DNA from: CAYNVS01 sp964400725
GTDB taxonomy: Bacteria; Myxococcota_A; SURF-8; CAYNVS01
Length of the DNA stretch: 64,000 bases
Direction: 5' to 3'
Assembly (NCBI GenBank): GCA_964400725.1
Contig: CAYNVS010000013.1
Coordinates: forward strand, 1-64,000
The translations under genes were made by a program, and so were the position numbers. The notes under the pieces were generated by a model. That model ran no database searches, was not told where the DNA came from, and saw nothing but the letters and a program-made list of their open reading frames with translations. Below are positions 17,337 to 25,476 of this stretch, piece after piece. Position 1 is the stretch's first letter, and the number at the start of each line of letters is the position of its first letter.

Positions 17337-18899
17337 ATGAATCGGTTCCGGCTGGGCATAAGGTTTTACCTTTTTGCGGGAATGGTCGCGGTTATGAGCG
17401 CGGGAGTCGCGGTTATAGCGCTGGCGACGCAGGAATTGGCGCAGAAGTTTTATTTAATAGAAAAAGAAGACGAAACCGGATTTATGGTTTCGCTTTTATC
17501 GCGGGAACTGGCGCAGGACGGAGCTTCCGGCATGGCGAGCGACGATAAAAAGGCGGAAACCGCGCGCAAAATTATCAGGCAGCATTTTGATCCGGTCTTC
17601 ATGCGGGGCATTACAATACTGAACTTCGCCTACCGCCTGCTTGACTCCAGTTATCAGGACGCCGCCGAACTTTACGACTTGGTTCACGGCGCGAAGAAAT
17701 TCGCGGCGTATTCCGCTCCGAAGGCGGCATTTTTACGAGAGCAGAAACCGCCCGTCGTCCGCGTCGTCGCCCCTTGGCGGGACGTGAACAACGTGAGCGG
17801 CTACGTAGTAATCGACTATAAACTTGGCGACATGGCAAAACTGCTTCTATTTTCCCGCGGAATAATCTTCGCCTACGCCTTATTTTACATGCTGGTTTCG
17901 GTGATTACAGGCCTTTTCATCGCGGACGCCTACATTATTAAACCGCTAAAAGGACTTCTTGCGGCCACAACCAAAGTTACCGGCGGCGATTTCGACGTAG
18001 AACGCGAGCTTAACATTAAAACAAAAGGCGAAATGGCGGGACTTCTTTCCAACTTCCGAGTGATGATCGACAGTTTGGAGGCCAAGGAAATCGAGCTGAA
18101 TAACAGAATTCAAGAGTTGGAACGGGTCAACAAGGCGCTAGAACAGGCGCAGACCAACCTAATGCGCAGCGAAAAGATGGCTTCGCTGGGCTCCTTGGCG
18201 GCTGGTTTGTCGCACGAAATAGGCAATCCGCTGGCGTCAATACAAGGTTACGCAGAAATAATAGAATCGGAAAAAACGCCGGAGGCGGTGGCTCAGTTCG
18301 CTCCAGAAATCCGCAAAGAACTTGACAGAATAAACAGAATAATACGCGGCCTGCTGGCTTACGGACGCCCCGGTTCCGGCGAAAAGAGCCTAGTAAACAT
18401 GGCGGAGTTAATATCGGAAGTAATGCGGATGGTTTCGCCGCAGCGAACGTTTAAAGATATTTCGTTCAACGCCGACTTTTCGGGCCGCGCCTCTTGGAAC
18501 GTCAAAGCCGTCCGCGAAGGATTGGAGCAGGCTTTAGTCAATCTCTTTCTCAACGCCTCGCAGGCGATGGACGGCAAAGGCGAAATTAAAATTAAACTGC
18601 AAAGTTTGGGCGAGGCGAACAATATTTTAAAAAACAAATACGCCTATAAACTCGACCCGACGAAAGATTACATCATTCTTTCGATTGAAGATTCCGGAAA
18701 AGGGATACCGGAGGAAAATTTAACTAAAATTTTCGACCCGTTTTTTACGACGAAACCGGTGGGGCAAGGAACGGGTCTTGGGCTTGCGCTGACGCATAAA
18801 ATTATCGAGGAGAACGAGGGGATAATAGACGTCGAGAGCGCCGCGGGAATAGGCGCGATTTTTTTCATTATTTTGCCGCTGGCTCAGCCTAGAGCGTAA
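17337..18899 (+). CDS. Membrane histidine kinase with HAMP domain
   Basis: A 520-residue sensor kinase starting 4 bp after pilD. It has an N-terminal membrane helix (about 10-32), an extracytoplasmic sensing part of about 150 residues, a second helix (about 180-202), a HAMP domain with IIKPLKGLLAATTKVTGGDF, a coiled-coil linker, HisKA with LSHEIGNPLASI (His293) and HATPase_c with NASQAMDG, DSGKGIPEENL and GTGLGLALTH. The H-box is of NtrB type, so it may feed sigma54 regulators such as PilR. No response regulator lies next to it. Its gene is the last of the rightward run and converges with parA. Confidence 0.85.
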   Translation: MNRFRLGIRFYLFAGMVAVMSAGVAVIALATQELAQKFYLIEKEDETGFMVSLLSRELAQDGASGMASDDKKAETARKIIRQHFDPVFMRGITILNFAYRLLDSSYQDAAELYDLVHGAKKFAAYSAPKAAFLREQKPPVVRVVAPWRDVNNVSGYVVIDYKLGDMAKLLLFSRGIIFAYALFYMLVSVITGLFIADAYIIKPLKGLLAATTKVTGGDFDVERELNIKTKGEMAGLLSNFRVMIDSLEAKEIELNNRIQELERVNKALEQAQTNLMRSEKMASLGSLAAGLSHEIGNPLASIQGYAEIIESEKTPEAVAQFAPEIRKELDRINRIIRGLLAYGRPGSGEKSLVNMAELISEVMRMVSPQRTFKDISFNADFSGRASWNVKAVREGLEQALVNLFLNASQAMDGKGEIKIKLQSLGEANNILKNKYAYKLDPTKDYIILSIEDSGKGIPEENLTKIFDPFFTTKPVGQGTGLGLALTHKIIEENEGIIDVESAAGIGAIFFIILPLAQPRA

Positions 18900-18934
18900 C
18901 TTGCCGAATTAAAAGGACTTTAGACGTTAATCGC

Positions 18935-19741
18935 TCATATCGCGCGGGTTTTGCCGACTGTATAACCGTTGCGCGCAAGCAGCTCCCTTGCCAGCGAAAG
19001 GTATGCGAGAGACCCTCCCGACAAAGTGTCGTAAACCACCGCGGGAAGACCGTGGCTGGGAGCTTCCGCCAATTTGACGCTTCGCGGAATGGTCGTTTCG
19101 TACACAAGCTCTTTAAAGTAGCCGCGCAGCTCGGCCTCCACCTGACCGCAAAGACTGGTGCGCTTGTCGGCCATGGTTAGCAGCACGCCCTCGATGAAGA
19201 GCCCCGGATTGAGCCTCTGCCGGACAATTTCAATCGTCCGGCAAAGGTTGGATACCCCTTCCAGAGCGTAATATTCGGCCTGAACCGGCGCCAGCGCCGA
19301 GTTGGCCGCAACCATGCTGTTAAGAGTTAAAATGCCGAGCGAAGGCGGACAGTCGATAATAACGAAATCGTACCGAGAGAAAAAATCGTTTTCGTCGGTC
19401 ATTGCGGCGCGCAGTCTCCCGCCTTTGTCGGAGTCGCCGGCAAGCTCAATCTCCGCTCCGGCAAGGTCGCGGCTAGCGGGAATTAAATCGAGCTTCGGCA
19501 GCAGCTTGACGGGAGATTTCACGACGATTTGCGACGCGCGCGCCTCGCCCGAAAGAAGAGCGTAGCTTGAGCGCTGCGCCGATACGCCCGTAACGCCTAG
19601 CCCCGAAGTCGCGTTGGTCTGCGAGTCGAGGTCTAAAAGGAGCGCGCTCGTTTCGGCTATGGCGAGCGAGGCCGCCAAATTTACCGCCGTCGTGGTCTTT
19701 CCCACTCCCCCTTTTTGGTTCGTCATGGCTATGATTTTCAT
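18935..19741 (-). CDS. parA: ParA/Soj-family partition ATPase
   Basis: Deviant Walker A ATPase that positions the chromosome origin or other cargo together with a ParB-type partner. Clear motifs: NQKGGVGKTT (residues 8-17), LLLDLDSQTNAT, and FVIIDCPPSLGILTLN. Length 268, no N-terminal DNA-binding extension, so it is the Soj type. Its start overlaps the rsmG stop by ATGA. The rsmG-parA order is a classic chromosomal arrangement, but parB, which usually follows, is absent here: the next gene is a converging histidine kinase 35 bp away. The partner must lie elsewhere. Confidence 0.93.
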   Translation of the reverse strand: MKIIAMTNQKGGVGKTTTAVNLAASLAIAETSALLLDLDSQTNATSGLGVTGVSAQRSSYALLSGEARASQIVVKSPVKLLPKLDLIPASRDLAGAEIELAGDSDKGGRLRAAMTDENDFFSRYDFVIIDCPPSLGILTLNSMVAANSALAPVQAEYYALEGVSNLCRTIEIVRQRLNPGLFIEGVLLTMADKRTSLCGQVEAELRGYFKELVYETTIPRSVKLAEAPSHGLPAVVYDTLSGGSLAYLSLARELLARNGYTVGKTRAI

Positions 19742-20439
19742 TTTTCCGCCGTCGTATCCGTTTTTTTAATTAAATGAACGAACCTGCTCTTGTTCATTCC
19801 GGCGAGCCTGTACTCGCGCGAAGTTAAAAGCTCGGCTCCCGGCGGAATCTCGGCGCTCGGCGACGTGGAATACGAGACCGCTAGTCCGCCCGGCGCAAGA
19901 GACGCGCAGGCCGTTTTTAACCAAGAGAAATCGCTGAAAGTAGCGCGGGAAACCACCGCGGAGAACGCGCCCGGCGGACGTTTCGATTCCGAAAAATCGA
20001 GGTTAAGAACTTCGACGTTGAACAAAGAAAGCTCTCTCTTTGCGGCGTTTAGAAAAGCCGCTTTCTTGCCGTTGCGTTCCGCCAAAAAATATCTGCGCGT
20101 TTTGTCGCAAACCGCCAAAACCAGCCCCGGAAACCCCGCTCCGCTGCCGACGTCCAAAACGTCGCCGGCGATTTTTAAATCGTCGAACAGAGATGGAAGC
20201 GCGGCCAGACTGTCGGCGTAATGCTCTCGCGCCGCCGCTTTGGGCTCGATAATTCTTGTCAGTCCCGCGTAGTCGTTCCACTCAAGCATTAATTTATAAT
20301 GCGCTCTGAAGACTTCCATCGCCGCGGGCGGAACTCTCTGCCAGACGTTTAACGCCTTAATCTGCGCGATAAGAGCGGCGTCGAAATCGTCGGTTCCAAA
20401 CGGCGCGCCCGGCCGAAACGGTCTGCCGGTTCGTTTCAT
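19738..20439 (-). CDS. rsmG: 16S rRNA (guanine527-N7)-methyltransferase RsmG
   Basis: SAM-dependent methyltransferase (formerly GidB) that modifies G527 of 16S rRNA. The SAM-binding motif LDVGSGAGFPGLVLAV is near residue 85, preceded by WNDYAGLTRI and REHYADSL, both typical of RsmG. Length 233 is in the normal range, with a longer N-terminus. It overlaps the aminotransferase gene upstream and parA downstream by 4 bp each, so the three are one transcript. Confidence 0.95.
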   Translation of the reverse strand: MKRTGRPFRPGAPFGTDDFDAALIAQIKALNVWQRVPPAAMEVFRAHYKLMLEWNDYAGLTRIIEPKAAAREHYADSLAALPSLFDDLKIAGDVLDVGSGAGFPGLVLAVCDKTRRYFLAERNGKKAAFLNAAKRELSLFNVEVLNLDFSESKRPPGAFSAVVSRATFSDFSWLKTACASLAPGGLAVSYSTSPSAEIPPGAELLTSREYRLAGMNKSRFVHLIKKTDTTAEK

Positions 20440-21350
20440 TTTGCCGCCTTGCTTCCGGCCGGTTTTATCTTCATCATCTCTTCAACTATTTCCGGCCACG
20501 CGGCAAGCAGCTTTTTGGTAACGATTCCCGGCCGCCCGGTGCCGATGCGCACAGTGCGCTCGTCCTCGACGTCGTATATTTCCCGAATAGGCATGACTTC
20601 TTTAATCGTGCCCGAAAGAAACGCCTCGTCGGCGTCGAAAAGAGACTTTTTGCGGAATTTGCCCTCTTTGAAAGCGACTCCGGAGCGCTTTGCCGCCTCG
20701 GCCACTATAATGCGGGTAATGCCCGCCAGCAGGCCGCACGAGAGCGCGGGAGTGCAAAGCTCGCCGCGGCTTACAAAAAAGACGTTGGATGTGGTCGCCT
20801 CCGCCAAATACGCGGAGTGATTGAGCATAATCGCCTCGCTGGCGTCGTGCTTTTTAGCTTCCATCAGCGCCAGTATGTTGTTGAGATAATTTCCGGTTTT
20901 AATGGCCGGATCGAGCGCCGACGGGTGATTTCTACGGACGCTTGAAAGTATCACGCGCGCGCCGTGCTGATAAAACTCCGCATTGTAGGGCTCGAATTCC
21001 TTCACAATTATGATTAGCTCCGGCTTCTTTGCCTTGTCGGGGTCAAGACTTATTTCGCCCGCGCCCCGCGTTACGATGATGCGGATGTAACTTTCTTGGT
21101 TCCCCGCCTCTTCGAGAGTTTTAAGCGTATATTTCAATAGCGCGGCGTCGTCCGCGGGAATTTTAAGCTCGAGTCTGGACGCGCTCGCCTTAAGCCGCTC
21201 AATGTGGGCGTCCCACATAAAGAGTTTGCCTTTGACGGTGCGGACGACTTCGTAAATGGAATCGCCGAACAGAAAACCGTGATCGAACGCTGAAACGAAC
21301 GCTTTATCCGGCGAAACAATTTTATTGTTGATATAAACCGCTGAGCCCAT
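20436..21350 (-). CDS. Class IV PLP aminotransferase (branched-chain / D-amino acid type)
   Basis: Fold-type IV PLP enzyme of the BCAT/DAAT/ADC-lyase family, 304 residues. Motifs: FDHGFLFGDSIYEV near the N-terminus, the catalytic Lys in PAIKTGNYLNN, and EATTSNVFFV, LLAGITR and DEAFLSGTIKEVMP in the PLP-binding region. I chose ATG 21350 rather than one 36 bp upstream because GGAGG sits 7 bp before it. Sequence alone does not separate branched-chain amino acid transaminase from D-amino acid transaminase. It heads an operon with rsmG and parA. Confidence 0.88.
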   Translation of the reverse strand: MGSAVYINNKIVSPDKAFVSAFDHGFLFGDSIYEVVRTVKGKLFMWDAHIERLKASASRLELKIPADDAALLKYTLKTLEEAGNQESYIRIIVTRGAGEISLDPDKAKKPELIIIVKEFEPYNAEFYQHGARVILSSVRRNHPSALDPAIKTGNYLNNILALMEAKKHDASEAIMLNHSAYLAEATTSNVFFVSRGELCTPALSCGLLAGITRIIVAEAAKRSGVAFKEGKFRKKSLFDADEAFLSGTIKEVMPIREIYDVEDERTVRIGTGRPGIVTKKLLAAWPEIVEEMMKIKPAGSKAAK

Positions 21351-21377
21351 TTTTGGCCTCCTTAATCTAATCGGTTT

Positions 21378-21405
21378 ATAATACATTATCCGCCGCGTAC
21401 TGCAA
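21378..21405 (-). promoter_or_regulatory. Candidate promoter of the aminotransferase-rsmG-parA operon
   Basis: On the minus strand TTGCAG, 16-bp spacer, TATTAT, ending about 28 bp before the start codon. Confidence 0.4.
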
Positions 21406-21432
21406 GGGAAACGATGCGAAAAAATCTTCGCT

Positions 21433-21451
21433 CCTAACCTGTCTCCAGTTT
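21433..21451 (+). repeat. Short dispersed repeat, copy 1 (REP-like)
   Basis: CCTAACCTGTCTCCAGTTT matches the inverted copy at 24797-24815 in 16 of 19 positions. Both are intergenic. Similar CCTGTCCCCA-type sequences are known from REP-like elements near RAYT transposases, but no transposase is in the window. Confidence 0.45.
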
Positions 21452-21530
21452 TGCGAATACAAAGGAAGGCGCGTCCGCCGCGCGAGAGGATAAAAAATGG
21501 CGGGGCTTTCTATAAAAATTAGCCGCCGAA

Positions 21531-22382
21531 TTATTCTTTAGTCGTCAAATGAGGATAGGTCTCTTCAAGGTAGGCGATTAAGAGATTGTAAAACGGCCGC
21601 TCCGGAGGAATGCGCAGAGTGCGGTCGTCGTCGAATTGAACGTAGGCTCCGTCGTCGTCCTCGTTCGGAAGGTAAATCTTAACCGCCCGCGACCATTCGT
21701 AAACGCTTGCCAAGCGAGAGTAGCGGAAAGTAATCGCCTTAGGGGTTACGGCGACGTCGATAGGGACGTTCAATATTTGGCGAGCCGTCATGTAAGCCAA
21801 AACCAGCGCGGCAATCAGGCATACGCCTCCCATCCACGGTTTGATAAGCCATAAAAACGCGGACGCCAGCGCCATAACCGCGGTTTGCCGCAAAATAGAA
21901 TAGCCGTATTGGAATCGCGTTTTGAATACCAGCTTTTCTTGGCGCTCGAACGCTTTGGCCAGCATGCCGCCGAATCCGAGAGACCCGAAGAGCTCCATAT
22001 AGGCGCCTTTTGGGGCGTGAGGCGCCCAATGCGTCCGACCGTCGGCGTCCGTTATTCCCAGTCCCGCGCCTCTCGCCGTCGGAGGAATTAGGCCGTAAAT
22101 ATCTTTATAAGCAAATTTTTTTTTACCGAGCGAAACGCCTTCGTCGTCAATCGTTACCGACGACTTTGCCGCGGCGTAAACGTCGTAAGCCGAGAACAAA
22201 AGCAGCAGCAGCGAAGCTCCGGCTACGCCCCAAACTTCCTTCTCGCCCGCCTGCGGCATGTTGAACAGCGCGCTCCCCGCGCCGAAAAGTCCCAGTATTC
22301 CGCCCGCCAGCGAGAGCGCCGGCAACGAAGGTTTAAAACGCCTTGCGCCGCCGTCCGTCCCTTGCGCGTTGTTATTGTTCAT
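21531..22382 (-). CDS. Membrane protein of unknown function
   Basis: A 283-residue protein with two hydrophobic hairpins: about residues 20-70 (LAGGILGLFGAGS, GASLLLLLFSAYDVYAA) and about 165-205 (TAVMALASAFLWLI, GGVCLIAALVLAYM). Each pair is followed by a cytoplasmic-looking beta-rich stretch (SSVTIDDEGVSLGKKKFAYKDIYGL; DVAVTPKAITFRYSRLASVYEW) of the kind seen in PH-like membrane proteins. The repeat of 'two helices plus PH-like segment' suggests an internal duplication. The N-terminus is Asn-rich. It lies 24 bp after the M50 protease gene and may be cotranscribed with it. No function can be assigned. Confidence 0.7.
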   Translation of the reverse strand: MNNNNAQGTDGGARRFKPSLPALSLAGGILGLFGAGSALFNMPQAGEKEVWGVAGASLLLLLFSAYDVYAAAKSSVTIDDEGVSLGKKKFAYKDIYGLIPPTARGAGLGITDADGRTHWAPHAPKGAYMELFGSLGFGGMLAKAFERQEKLVFKTRFQYGYSILRQTAVMALASAFLWLIKPWMGGVCLIAALVLAYMTARQILNVPIDVAVTPKAITFRYSRLASVYEWSRAVKIYLPNEDDDGAYVQFDDDRTLRIPPERPFYNLLIAYLEETYPHLTTKE

Positions 22383-22406
22383 AGCAAAACCGCCCGATGT
22401 TTGTTA

Positions 22407-23099
22407 TTAGGAAAAAAGCGAAGAAACGCCGGTTAAAAGGCCGCTTATGTTGAGAAGAAACATCATAATGTAAACGACCGGACGCAAAAGAACGTTAAGC
22501 GCGCCGGTGAACAAAAGAATAAGCAGGCCGATTGCCGCGTAAGGCTCGATGGCCATAAACTTCTGTCCGATACGGTCGGGAAGAACGCCGTAAATGATTT
22601 TCGAGCCGTCAAGCGGAGGTATAGGAAGAATATTAAAAAACGCCAAGCCTGTATTTATTATAATCATAAACATTAATAATAAAGCGGCGGGCGAACCGGG
22701 CGCGACCATCTGGGGAGCCAGCATCGTCAGGGCGGCTCCTATCGCGGTTCCTAACAGCGCTAAAAAAAGATTGCTTATAGGCCCGGCAACCGAGACGATT
22801 AAAACGCCTGTTTTCATTCGCAGTCTGCGGGTAAAAAGAATTGGGTTTATTGGAACCGGTTTAGCCCAGCCTATAATTGGAATATTGGTAAAAAGACCTA
22901 TTAAAGGAAAAACGATGGTTCCTATAAGGTCGATGTGCGGAACCGGAGAAAGAGACATGCGCCCCAATGCGGCGGCAGTTTTATCGCCGAGCGCGAAAGC
23001 GGCGCGGGCGTGGCTGAATTCGTGAACGGTGAGCGACAACAGCAGCACTACGAACTGAAGAGCCACCAGCGGCGGGGATTGCAAATCTAAACCTGACAT
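22407..23099 (-). CDS. Site-2 protease family (M50) membrane metalloprotease
   Basis: Polytopic protein of 230 residues. It has the zinc motif HEFSH (near residue 26, VHEFSHARAAFALGD) and the second M50 motif NILPIPPLDGSKI (around residue 160), which gives the third metal ligand. These small M50B proteases cut substrates within the membrane. The TVHEFSHARAA / GDKTA start and WAKPVPINP stretch match the widespread YwhC-like group whose substrate is generally unknown. About 280 bp of non-coding sequence separate it from the divergent esterase gene. Confidence 0.9.
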   Translation of the reverse strand: MSGLDLQSPPLVALQFVVLLLSLTVHEFSHARAAFALGDKTAAALGRMSLSPVPHIDLIGTIVFPLIGLFTNIPIIGWAKPVPINPILFTRRLRMKTGVLIVSVAGPISNLFLALLGTAIGAALTMLAPQMVAPGSPAALLLMFMIIINTGLAFFNILPIPPLDGSKIIYGVLPDRIGQKFMAIEPYAAIGLLILLFTGALNVLLRPVVYIMMFLLNISGLLTGVSSLFS

Positions 23100-23307
23100 C
23101 TTTTGCGCCTTCTAATAAAGGTTAAAAAAAACGCTCATAGGCGATTTTAACTAATTTAACCATTGCGCAACGTTAGTCAAACGGTAATGATAAGTTATCA
23201 AGGCGCAATAAACTCGGCGCATCAAAACATTTACGCCTAATTGCGGCGTCGGATTTTTATCAAAGTTAGAAAAAACGACGAAATTTTTAAAAAATTCTTA
23301 TAACAAT

Positions 23308-23336
23308 TTGATAAAGCGACGCCAGCCGGTTACAAT
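23308..23336 (+). promoter_or_regulatory. Promoter of the esterase-like lipoprotein gene
   Basis: TTGATA (23308-23313), 17-bp spacer, TACAAT (23331-23336); both hexamers match the sigma70 consensus in 5 of 6 positions. It rules out translation starts upstream of 23340. Confidence 0.6.
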
Positions 23337-23382
23337 GTTTCAGCAAATATTGAAAACTTTACCAGACCGCGGAGAAAAAATA

Positions 23383-24654
23383 ATGAAAAAAACGCTATTG
23401 CTTACGGTATTTTTTGCGGCTGCGGCTTTAACCGCCTTCTCGTGCTCCAGCTCGTCTTCTAACATTAATAACAACGGTTCCGACAACGAAGAAGCCGAAG
23501 AGCAAGCCACGGAAAACGAGCAATCGCAGGAGCTCGACTGGGAATGGGAGCCGGTTTTCGAGGAAGAAACGGTTGCGGACGAGCCGGTTGAGACCGTAGA
23601 AGAAGCGGCGTCCGAAGATGAAGTCGAAATCTTTTACGACGAAGAAATCGCGGATGAAACCGCGGCTGAGACGATTGAGGAGACCTCGCCGGAATTAGAC
23701 GAAGAAATAGTTCACGAAGTAGCGGAAGAGGCGGCGCCGGAGCTTGACGAGGAAGTCGCTCAAGAGCAGGAAGTTTTAAGCGACCGAGAATATTCTCAGA
23801 TTTGCGCGAATGTAATAGCCGGCATGGTTACAAACTTCCCGGTCGGATCCGACAAAAGGACTTTCATTTTAACTCTTCCGCAAAATCCCGACGTTGCGGG
23901 GCCTTTCGCGGTAATATTTAACTGGCACGGATTCGGCGACACCGCGACCAACATGTCCGGTCTGCTGGCAAGCTACGTAAACAATCCGGGCATGCCGTTC
24001 ATCCTCGTAACTCCCGAAGATTTAAATATTCAACCGCCGACCGGCTTCGACTGGGACAACCTTAAGGTCAACATCGACAACCGCGAAGCAAAATTTTTCG
24101 ACGAAGTTTTAAGCTGCCTAAGACAGCGCTACAACGTTGACGACGACCGCATCTACACAGTAGGGTTCAGCGCCGGAGCCATTATGTCCGACGGACTCGG
24201 CGTGGTTCGCGGCGACGTTCTTGCGGCGATAGTCAGTTATTCGGGCGGCTACTTTAGCAACCCGGTAACATACAATAGTATGGGAATGCTTCAGTACGCG
24301 ATAAGCTGGACGGAAATGACGACGCAAAACAAATTCGCGCAAGTTTTCCTCACCGGCGGACCGACCGACAACTATAATCTATTCGTCAAAACGCTTCAAT
24401 TCAACGAGCTTGCGCAAAACGACGTGGCGTACCTCGGAGGAATGGGACACGATACCGTTTATTGCGACCACAGCAAGAAATACAATTATACCCAGCCCAG
24501 CGACGGCCATACGCTTCCCGCGGACTTTATGGGACCGCAGATAATTCAATTCTTCAAAGATCACCCGAAAGGGACGTTTGAGTCGCCTTACCGTCAAGGT
24601 CTGCCGGCGAATTTCCCAAGTTATTGCGAGTTCAAGCAGGCGACCGCAAAATAA
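23383..24654 (+). CDS. Esterase-like lipoprotein (LpqC / PHB depolymerase type) with acidic spacer
   Basis: A 423-residue predicted lipoprotein: signal peptide ending in lipobox AFS-C, then NNNGSDNEE and a Glu-rich spacer of about 120 residues, then an alpha/beta-hydrolase domain. The domain shows FNWHGFGDTATNM (oxyanion region), the nucleophile in VGFSAGA (Ser263) and GMGHDTVYCDH with a likely catalytic His. This is the layout of LpqC/polyhydroxybutyrate-depolymerase-like esterases such as feruloyl esterases. ATG 23383 has GGAG 9 bp upstream and lies about 40 bp after the predicted transcription start. The long acidic spacer suggests surface display. The substrate is unknown. Confidence 0.82.
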   Translation: MKKTLLLTVFFAAAALTAFSCSSSSSNINNNGSDNEEAEEQATENEQSQELDWEWEPVFEEETVADEPVETVEEAASEDEVEIFYDEEIADETAAETIEETSPELDEEIVHEVAEEAAPELDEEVAQEQEVLSDREYSQICANVIAGMVTNFPVGSDKRTFILTLPQNPDVAGPFAVIFNWHGFGDTATNMSGLLASYVNNPGMPFILVTPEDLNIQPPTGFDWDNLKVNIDNREAKFFDEVLSCLRQRYNVDDDRIYTVGFSAGAIMSDGLGVVRGDVLAAIVSYSGGYFSNPVTYNSMGMLQYAISWTEMTTQNKFAQVFLTGGPTDNYNLFVKTLQFNELAQNDVAYLGGMGHDTVYCDHSKKYNYTQPSDGHTLPADFMGPQIIQFFKDHPKGTFESPYRQGLPANFPSYCEFKQATAK

Positions 24655-24686
24655 CCTTTACGGCATAAAACGCCGATTTTTATTTT

Positions 24687-24721
24687 CCCCTTTTCCGACT
24701 TGGAAAGGGGGATTTTTATTT
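24687..24721 (+). terminator. Rho-independent terminator after the esterase gene
   Basis: Stem CCCCTTT(T)CC / GGAAAGGGG with loop GACTT (24687-24710), one bulged T, followed by a T-rich run to 24721. It lies 32 bp after the stop codon. Confidence 0.6.
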
Positions 24722-24796
24722 CAGAGCGGCGATGAGGAAAAGAATGAAATTAATTATAAAACTCTGCGTTTCTCCTCGGCCTGCCAGTTTTTTTAC

Positions 24797-24815
24797 AAAT
24801 TGGGGACAGGTCAGG
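24797..24815 (-). repeat. Short dispersed repeat, copy 2 (REP-like)
   Basis: On the minus strand CCTGACCTGTCCCCAATTT, 16 of 19 identical to 21433-21451 in the opposite orientation. GCCTG/CAGGC arms flank it, so it could fold as an imperfect hairpin. Confidence 0.45.
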
Positions 24816-24845
24816 CGCGGATTTATCGCTAGTCCGCTCATTCTC

Positions 24846-24874
24846 TTGACATGTCGGCGGCGGGCAAATAATAT
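24846..24874 (+). promoter_or_regulatory. Candidate promoter of ssb
   Basis: Perfect TTGACA (24846-24851), 17-bp spacer, TAATAT (24869-24874), 45 bp before the ssb start. Confidence 0.5.
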
Positions 24875-24918
24875 TATCTGCGTTTCTATATTAATTTGTT
24901 GCAGAAAAGGTTGAAAAT

Positions 24919-25365
24919 ATGGCGTCTCTTAACAAGGTAATAATAATCGGAAGGCTCGGACAAGACCCCGAAAGGCGTTACACGCCAAACGGATCGACGG
25001 TTACGTCGTTCTCGGTCGCGACCGACGAAGTTTGGATGGATAAAAATTCCCAAAAACAGACGAGAACCGAGTGGCACAGAATAGTCGTCTGGGGCAAACA
25101 GGCGGAAACGAGCGCGACTTATCTGGCAAAAGGGCGCACGGTTTACGTAGAAGGCTCCATCCGATCCAGAACCTACAAAGACAAGAGCGGCGCGGACAGA
25201 ACCGCGTACGAGATAGTCGCTCAAAGAGTGCTCTTCCTAGAATCGAAAGACGGCGGATCAAGGCCTCCCGCGCAGAAAAGAAACGAGGACGATTACGCGC
25301 ATCCGGCGTCCCCGGACTACGAGTCCGACGCGCCTCCGATTTCCGACGACGATATTCCGTTCTAA
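24919..25365 (+). CDS. ssb: Single-stranded DNA-binding protein SSB
   Basis: Binds and protects single-stranded DNA in replication and repair. The N-terminal OB fold (1-110) starts MASLNKVIIIGRLGQDPERRYTP and contains FSVATDEVW, TEWHRIVVWGKQAE and VYVEGSIRSRTYKDKSG, all standard for SSB. A short proline/acid-rich linker leads to the C-terminal tip SDDDIPF, the docking peptide for repair and replication proteins. At 148 residues it is a short but complete SSB. It is monocistronic, between its own promoter and that of the TPR gene. Confidence 0.97.
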   Translation: MASLNKVIIIGRLGQDPERRYTPNGSTVTSFSVATDEVWMDKNSQKQTRTEWHRIVVWGKQAETSATYLAKGRTVYVEGSIRSRTYKDKSGADRTAYEIVAQRVLFLESKDGGSRPPAQKRNEDDYAHPASPDYESDAPPISDDDIPF

Positions 25366-25399
25366 ACCGCGGCGAAAGCAGAAATTTTCCGAATAAAAA

Positions 25400-25427
25400 T
25401 TGCTCAATTACGCCCGTATGTTATAAT
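25400..25427 (+). promoter_or_regulatory. Candidate promoter of the TPR-FHA gene pair
   Basis: TTGCTC (25400-25405), 16-bp spacer, perfect TATAAT (25422-25427), 50 bp before the TPR gene. Confidence 0.5.
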
Positions 25428-25476
25428 TATCAAAAATAACGTCTAACCGTTCTCAGCTAGGCGGCGGCGCAAGAAC

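Noticed and set aside
23308..23382. Upstream extension of the esterase lipoprotein starting at TTG 23308
   Set aside because: The TTG is part of the -35 box and would lie before the transcription start; the lipoprotein signal begins at 23383.
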